From contig SVER01000021.1 in assembly GCA_015057315.1 (NCBI GenBank), positions 1 through 55,840 of the forward strand: a stretch of 55,840 nucleotides of DNA, written 5' to 3'. Origin of the DNA: Pseudobutyrivibrio ruminis. Lineage in GTDB: Bacteria > Bacillota > Clostridia > Lachnospirales > Lachnospiraceae. Positions 51,820 through 55,840 of the stretch are shown here, in pieces (positions within the stretch are counted from its first letter, which is position 1; every line of letters begins with the position of its first letter). Made by a program: the position numbers and the translations under genes. Under the pieces are notes generated by a model that ran no database searches, was not told the origin of the DNA, and saw only the letters and a list, made by a program, of their open reading frames with translations.

Positions 51820-51858
51820 AAAAAATCCCAGCTAATGGCAATAGAGCCTTTAGCTGGG
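51819..51858 (-). terminator. Rho-independent terminator
   Basis: On the minus strand CCCAGCTAAAGG pairs with CCATTAGCTGGG (one mismatch), followed by seven T. It ends the double-glycine peptide and lipoprotein operon. Its T-run touches box G. Confidence 0.88.
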
Positions 51859-51899
51859 TTGGTTATAATATCTATTAACAATTTTATATTCATTAACTT

Positions 51900-52652
51900 T
51901 TAGTCTAACTTACTATAAAAGCTATCAATATTTTGCTCTGGTAAGTCCTTCTTATCCCATCCAAAATCCTGATAATGCTTTACGTCCAAATTATCCGCAA
52001 ACACATAATTTGAAATAATTTGAGCTCTGATTTCTTCTCTGCCATCATCATCAGAAAACACTTCCATAAAAGCATCATATTTATCACCAAAAAGCTTTTT
52101 AGCACTTGATGTAAAATTAGAGCCATCTTCTACTGCATCGAATTTTGTTACCTCATATTCATCTTCTGTAAGCTTCACATGAATCACACCTGGATAGCTG
52201 CCACCTGAAGCACATAATAATGTATCTCCAGCCAAATTATAATTGTATATAGAAAAATCTCCATACACTTTAATATCACTATTATCTGATTCGTCCATAT
52301 CAACTATACGAATGCATGGAATACTAACATCAGCTTCAGGATATCCTTCATTCAAATCTTCAACATAATCATAAAGCTCAGAATAAAAAGCCTCTGGTCC
52401 TGGATACTCATAATCAGGTAATGCATCAGTCTTTTTAGAGAAGGATTCGTAGTCATCTAAATCAACATCAGCTTCAGTAGCTTCCTCTGTGATCTCTTCA
52501 GCGTCTGTTTCTTCTTCACTTTGTACAGCAACAGATTCTTCTGTGCTAGTATCTGTCCCTTCATCTTTAGCTACATCTGCTTTTCCGCATCCAGTTGCAA
52601 TTACTCCAAATGTAAGGCACATAAGCAAAATCCCAATTACTCTTCTTTTCAT
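51900..52652 (-). CDS. Putative acidic lipoprotein
   Basis: 250 residues. Lipobox VIATGCGKA, then a long Glu/Thr/Asp linker (STEESVAVQSEEETDAEEIT) and an exported domain: YPGPEAFYSELYDYVEDLN, VSIPCIRIVDMDESDNSD, GSYPGVIHVKLTEDEYEV and a C-terminal NYVFADNLDVKHYQDFGW. It would hang at the outer face of the membrane. GGAGG precedes ATG. It follows the two double-glycine genes in one operon. No named family. Confidence 0.8.
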   Translation of the reverse strand: MKRRVIGILLMCLTFGVIATGCGKADVAKDEGTDTSTEESVAVQSEEETDAEEITEEATEADVDLDDYESFSKKTDALPDYEYPGPEAFYSELYDYVEDLNEGYPEADVSIPCIRIVDMDESDNSDIKVYGDFSIYNYNLAGDTLLCASGGSYPGVIHVKLTEDEYEVTKFDAVEDGSNFTSSAKKLFGDKYDAFMEVFSDDDGREEIRAQIISNYVFADNLDVKHYQDFGWDKKDLPEQNIDSFYSKLD

Positions 52653-52680
52653 TCTTAAGCCTCCTCTTTATAAATTATAT

Positions 52681-52872
52681 TTATAGATCATATTGCATTG
52701 TACCGCAAACCTTGCATCTTCCTCTGGCGCCAGAATAAACTACAAACTTAGTTGTCTTCTTACATGTTGTGCAATAGTGATCAGCTACAATTTCCTGGCT
52801 ATTAGATTGATTAACTCCTCCACCAACTTTAGCAAGCTCATCCAACTTTAATTCTTTACTTTTAATATCCAT
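52681..52872 (-). CDS. Double-glycine leader, Cys-rich small protein 2
   Basis: 63 residues. The N-terminus MDIKSKELKLDELAKVGGG matches the bacteriocin-type double-glycine leader consensus (ELS-x-x-EL-x-x-VxGG). The core of about 44 residues has two CxxC pairs, HYCTTCKKTT and GRCKVCGTM, spaced as a zinc ribbon. A peptidase-containing ABC transporter would be expected to cut after GG; none lies in the window. GGAGG precedes ATG. It could be a secreted metal-binding peptide or a RiPP precursor. Confidence 0.75.
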   Translation of the reverse strand: MDIKSKELKLDELAKVGGGVNQSNSQEIVADHYCTTCKKTTKFVVYSGARGRCKVCGTMQYDL

Positions 52873-52893
52873 AAGTGTCTACCTCCAGAATGA

Positions 52894-53130
52894 TTATTTA
52901 AAATCCACCTCATCATTCTTTTTGATTACATGGTACTCAGGACACCTGTTTCCTGGACGCTTATAATTTGTATTTTCACACTGGTATTCACCTGTATTTC
53001 CCCCCTCATCTCTAGCCTGTCCAATATATTTGAGTTTCATACCACAAGTTTTACAATAACAAACTACATCCTTAGTACTGGTACTAACGCCTCCAGTTAC
53101 TTTTTCTAAATCTTCAAATTTCAATTCCAT
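52894..53130 (-). CDS. Double-glycine leader, Cys-rich small protein 1
   Basis: 78 residues. Leader MELKFEDLEKVTGG, then a core with CYCKTCGMKLKYIGQ, a glycine-rich loop DEGGNTGEY, a Cys in YQCENTNYK and another in GNRCPEYHVI. It has the same plan as the next gene: short double-glycine leader plus four to five Cys. GGAGG precedes ATG. Box D lies 53 bases upstream, so this gene heads the operon that ends with the acidic lipoprotein. Confidence 0.75.
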   Translation of the reverse strand: MELKFEDLEKVTGGVSTSTKDVVCYCKTCGMKLKYIGQARDEGGNTGEYQCENTNYKRPGNRCPEYHVIKKNDEVDFK

Positions 53131-53166
53131 ATCTGGTACCTCCTCAAATAACTATTCTATGATGAC

Positions 53167-53200
53167 ATAATAGCATATATTTTGTCACAGCTATGTCACA
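53167..53200 (-). promoter_or_regulatory. Direct-repeat box D upstream of the double-glycine operon
   Basis: Minus strand: TGTGACA (53200-53194), four bases, TGTGACA (53189-53183), ten bases, -10 TATTAT (53172-53167). Weaker TTTCACA/TTTCAAA copies with period 11 lie at 53211 and 53222 but lack a -10 at the right distance. Confidence 0.85.
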
Positions 53201-53265
53201 CCAATTTATGTTTCACAGATTTTTCAAAAATAACCATTATTATTTAGTAGGGGACGATTAGATTT

Positions 53266-54312
53266 ATGGAATTAAACAGTTTTTACAACTTATATGAAAA
53301 TAACTGGATTACTAATCTTATTCTTATTTTATCTGTGACTGCAATCGCAGTTTTGTTATCATGCATTCTTCCCTTTATCGACAAAAAAATTTGCAAGCAT
53401 TTTGGACTTAATCTACACGGTGGGTTAAATGAAAAAAAGAATGCTTCAAAATACGCAATAATTAGAAAAACAATTTTATATATCGTATTTACGATATATT
53501 TATTTATTCTATTCTATCTCGTCCTATTTGCCAGAAGTGAAAATGAAACATATCTAATTAGAAATTCCGGTATACGTTTATTTATTATGACATGGCAGGG
53601 ATTTGATATGCCTGCTATGGAGTTTTTCGAATTCTATCTGAATCTAATGCTTTTTATCCCTATGGGTTATTTACTTCCTTATATATTTAGATTTTTTAGA
53701 GCCCATGCCCTTAGAAGGCCATTAATTGCTTCCTTTCTTATTTCTGTATTAATAGAAAACCTTCAATTAATGACTAAACGCGGTACTTATGATACTTCAG
53801 ATATTATTGCTAATACTTCAGGAGCTCTTATTGGTTCATATCTATTTTTACAAATAGCCTATATACTAACAAATCCACATTGGCGCAAAGATCATAAAAA
53901 TTATAAAGTTTGGAAAAAACTTGCAAAGAAAGGCATTCTCTACCCATTTGTAAGAGGCTTTAGAATGTCCAGAGTTAATATTATTGCCAAAAATGAAGAA
54001 GATGTATGGGATTTCTACACTAAGCTATTAGGACTGCAACCAAAACGATTTATAGTGCCTACCGACTCTAACGATAGCTACTTTCTTTTCACTACTGGTC
54101 GAACTCAAATAGCAATACATTGCCTAAATAAGGATGTGACTATACCATCCCAATCTATAACAATCACATTTGAGAACCTGGACCTATTAAAAAATCACCT
54201 ACAGAAAAACAATATTCCTGTAAGTGATTATACATTAGATATATATTCCAATCAAAAAACTATGACAATTATAGGCCCTGATAATGTTACAATTAATTTC
54301 CTAGAAATATAA
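53266..54312 (+). CDS. VanZ-domain membrane protein fused to a VOC/glyoxalase-like domain
   Basis: 348 residues. Membrane helices near 14-38, 68-92, 118-140, 153-170 and 186-206. The VanZ region contains FYLNLMLFIPMGYLLPY and SVLIENLQLMTKRGTYDTSDIIANTSGALIG split over about 125-190. From about 233 a soluble VOC-like domain follows: RVNIIAKNEEDVWDFYTKLL, GRTQIAIHCLN, ITITFENLDLLKNHLQKN, TIIGPDNVTINFLE. VanZ proteins are linked to glycopeptide tolerance. The 3' end overlaps the convergent transporter gene by 20 bases. The ribosome site AGGGG is about 12 bases from ATG. Confidence 0.82.
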   Translation: MELNSFYNLYENNWITNLILILSVTAIAVLLSCILPFIDKKICKHFGLNLHGGLNEKKNASKYAIIRKTILYIVFTIYLFILFYLVLFARSENETYLIRNSGIRLFIMTWQGFDMPAMEFFEFYLNLMLFIPMGYLLPYIFRFFRAHALRRPLIASFLISVLIENLQLMTKRGTYDTSDIIANTSGALIGSYLFLQIAYILTNPHWRKDHKNYKVWKKLAKKGILYPFVRGFRMSRVNIIAKNEEDVWDFYTKLLGLQPKRFIVPTDSNDSYFLFTTGRTQIAIHCLNKDVTIPSQSITITFENLDLLKNHLQKNNIPVSDYTLDIYSNQKTMTIIGPDNVTINFLEI

Positions 54313-55423
54313 CATGCAACATATATAAAGATGCTAAATATATAATATTTAAAACTGTAAATACTAATATATATCGCTTAGTATCAGCTCCATCTATGTA
54401 ACTGTACTGCTTAAATGATATAAGGCTAGCCATAGATGCTATTAACGTTCCCAATCCACCTAGGTTGGTACCAATAATTAGCTTTACAATATTTTTAGTG
54501 AAGCCAGAACATAATATAGCTGCAGGTACATTACTAATAAACTGGCTTAATAATATAGCTACTTCCACCTCATTTACTTTTATTATTTCGCTCAAAAAGT
54601 CGCTAAGTACTGGAATTCTTTTTATATTCCCTATAAATATGAATAAAAATATGAAAGTAAATAATAAAGAATAATCTGGCTTTCTCAATACTCTATTATC
54701 AAATAATATCACCGTTATAATTACAATAATTAACCCAATATAATAAGGCAAAACTCTACTAACAACCAGTATAGAAAGAAGAAATAATATTACATACATG
54801 GCGATTAGTAATTTGTCCTTTTTTCTTCTTTGATATATATTTGCCTGTGTTTTTGCCAGTTTTCCTTCTTCCTTACCTATAAAAAACTCTACAGAAATCA
54901 GAAGTAATATCAATGAGCACAAGCTATAAGGAAGCATTAACTTCACAAAGCTCCATAAGCCCATATTTGAAAGCGAATATAAATATAGATTTTGAGGATT
55001 TCCAAGAGGTGTTAGCATACTCCCTAAATTTGCAGCTAATGTCTCTAATACTATTACAATAATGTATTTATCTTTCTTATTTGCAATTGAAAGAGTAATT
55101 ATAGAAAATGGAACAAATGTAAGTAACGCAACATCATTAGTTATAAACATACTAGAAAAAAAGCTTAGTAAAACTAAAATTATAACAAGTCCTCTTAATG
55201 TTTTAGTTCTATTAACCAAAGCCTCCCCAATCTGTCGAAATACGGAAAGTTTTTGAAACCCAGCCATTGTAATCATTAATGAAAACAAAATGCTTAGTGT
55301 TCTGAAATCAATATATTCTAAATAGGTTTTACTTGGGACAATAATAAAGCAAGATATTGTCGCTAAAATAAAAGCTACACATAATACTATTTCGTTTTTT
55401 ACAAATTGTTTTAATGTTCTCAT
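54293..55423 (-). CDS. SLC13/ArsB-NhaD superfamily anion permease
   Basis: 376 residues with about ten membrane helices. The superfamily pattern is FRTLSILFSLMITMAGFQK, SSMFITNDVALLTFVPFSI (the conserved N-D region) and AANLGSMLTPLGNPQNLYL; a second repeat has FISNVPAAILCSGFTKNI and GTNLGGLGTLIASMASLIS. These two Asn/Thr-Pro loops bind the anion in ion transporter families. The substrate (dicarboxylate, arsenite or other) cannot be told. The start ATG has only a weak ribosome site, and three hairpins lie upstream. Confidence 0.85.
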   Translation of the reverse strand: MRTLKQFVKNEIVLCVAFILATISCFIIVPSKTYLEYIDFRTLSILFSLMITMAGFQKLSVFRQIGEALVNRTKTLRGLVIILVLLSFFSSMFITNDVALLTFVPFSIITLSIANKKDKYIIVIVLETLAANLGSMLTPLGNPQNLYLYSLSNMGLWSFVKLMLPYSLCSLILLLISVEFFIGKEEGKLAKTQANIYQRRKKDKLLIAMYVILFLLSILVVSRVLPYYIGLIIVIITVILFDNRVLRKPDYSLLFTFIFLFIFIGNIKRIPVLSDFLSEIIKVNEVEVAILLSQFISNVPAAILCSGFTKNIVKLIIGTNLGGLGTLIASMASLISFKQYSYIDGADTKRYILVFTVLNIIYLASLYMLHVIFLGN

Positions 55424-55493
55424 CTTTTTCTAATTATAAATTCCCTTTAACTCAAAATGAACTTAGACAATTATTCAATAACCGGACATAGAC

Positions 55494-55569
55494 CAATATT
55501 TTCTGAAAGAAAATATTGCTTGGCGAAGCCAAATTCTTGTGGGCTTTTTCTTTAAATAGCCCACAAGAA
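55494..55569. other. Three stacked perfect hairpins upstream of the transporter
   Basis: Hairpin 1: CAATATTTTC-TGAAA-GAAAATATTG (55494-55518). Hairpin 2: TTGGC-GAA-GCCAA (55520-55532). Hairpin 3: TTCTTGTGGGCT and AGCCCACAAGAA (55534-55569) around 12 bases. They follow each other with one base between. They lie 71 to 146 bases before the transporter start, so they may be a structured leader or an element of a mobile repeat. The rest of 55424-55738 holds a terminator and no gene. Confidence 0.6.
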
Positions 55570-55655
55570 GTCATACATATTGCTTATTTTAACAAATCTT
55601 TAGAATATCTATTCTTCAAAGAATTTTACAAGAGATTCTAAAACTTTCTATGTAC

Positions 55656-55679
55656 AAAAAAAGCAAGCCCACGCTTGCC
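55656..55679 (-). terminator. Rho-independent terminator
   Basis: On the minus strand GGCAAGC-GTG-GGCTTGC is followed by seven T. It terminates the gene whose 3' end enters at the window edge. Confidence 0.88.
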
Positions 55680-55738
55680 TCAAAATATTTGCTATTTCTA
55701 CATAAAACATAACTATTAGCTCATGTTCTAAATTTTCT

Positions 55739-55840
55739 TCACATTGCTCGTAAATTATGAAACGGTAGCAACCTCAAAACTTCACACAGTATTCCGATTT
55801 CTACATATTTTCTTCTTTGAATAAACCTTCGATCTATTAG
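55739..55840 (-). CDS. 3' end of an unidentified gene
   Basis: The minus-strand frame open at the window edge reads LIDRRFIQRRKYVEIGILC, EVLRLLPFHNLRAM and TGA. A strong terminator lies 60 bases downstream, consistent with a real gene end. The 33 residues are too few to name it. Confidence 0.45.
   Translation of the reverse strand, partial: LIDRRFIQRRKYVEIGILCEVLRLLPFHNLRAM

Noticed and set aside
53211..53228. Additional TTTCACA/TTTCAAA direct repeat near box D
   Set aside because: It has period 11 but no -10 hexamer at the right distance and is out of phase with box D.

Overview
The window is AT-rich Firmicutes DNA. Long SD sequences of the AGGAGG type, a secreted CBM2-CE1 esterase, a tRNA-Pro without an encoded CCA, and many small conserved proteins point to a rumen or gut Lachnospiraceae, probably near Butyrivibrio or Pseudobutyrivibrio. 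This placement is an inference from protein flavour; there is no 16S gene here. Most genes lie on the minus strand in short operons, and the gaps between them hold an unusual number of gene relics.

Layout: 1-2.2 kb holds the start of a radical SAM enzyme, two small enzymes and an XRE-controlled membrane protein. 2.4-10.3 kb is a defence island: an AbiE toxin-antitoxin pair, then a six-gene McrBC-type operon. That operon encodes an unknown protein, three zinc-ribbon proteins with a shared C-terminal tail, McrB with an inserted EVE/PUA-like reader, and McrC. It lies between two 126-bp direct repeats. 10.4-20.2 kb is mixed housekeeping: glycerate kinase, PIN protein, HD protein, YdcF, MazG, tRNA-Pro, CPBP protease, FMN protein, xylan-active esterase and an Rpn-type nuclease. 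20.2-26.8 kb is a second defence-like stretch with XRE regulators, a dead and a live HigBA-type pair, and a methyltransferase / PLD-helicase / 60-aa protein operon, ending in a WYL regulator. 26.9-34.7 kb carries an SseB-like protein, an ADP-ribosylglycohydrolase, a GNAT, an MBL hydrolase, an RNase III with two dsRBDs, a broken HNH nuclease and a membrane C39 peptidase. 35.1-39.0 kb encodes a secreted lipase, a secreted nuclease, a membrane protein and ribosomal protein bL25.

39.2-53.2 kb looks like one signalling unit. It encodes a LytS-like SpoIIE phosphatase, a HAD phosphatase, a cyclic-nucleotide-binding-domain protein, a hybrid histidine kinase, an RsbW-like kinase, an internally duplicated ATPase-like protein and a STAS protein. 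It also encodes three lipoproteins and two small Cys-rich proteins with double-glycine leaders. Six promoters in this block carry the same direct repeat, TGTGAMA-N4-TGTGAMA. In five of them it ends exactly 10 bases before a -10-like hexamer that fits to varying degrees. This is the geometry of a PhoB/OmpR-class activator, and I take it as the main undescribed signal of the window.

The end holds a VanZ-VOC fusion, an SLC13-type transporter with three stacked hairpins upstream, and the last 33 codons of one more gene. At least ten relics or broken genes are spread through the window: WYL twice, PhzF, a His-rich tail, HigA, HigB, YbaK, HNH, a frameshifted small ORF and an unknown C-terminus. This indicates repeated insertion and deletion of accessory DNA.
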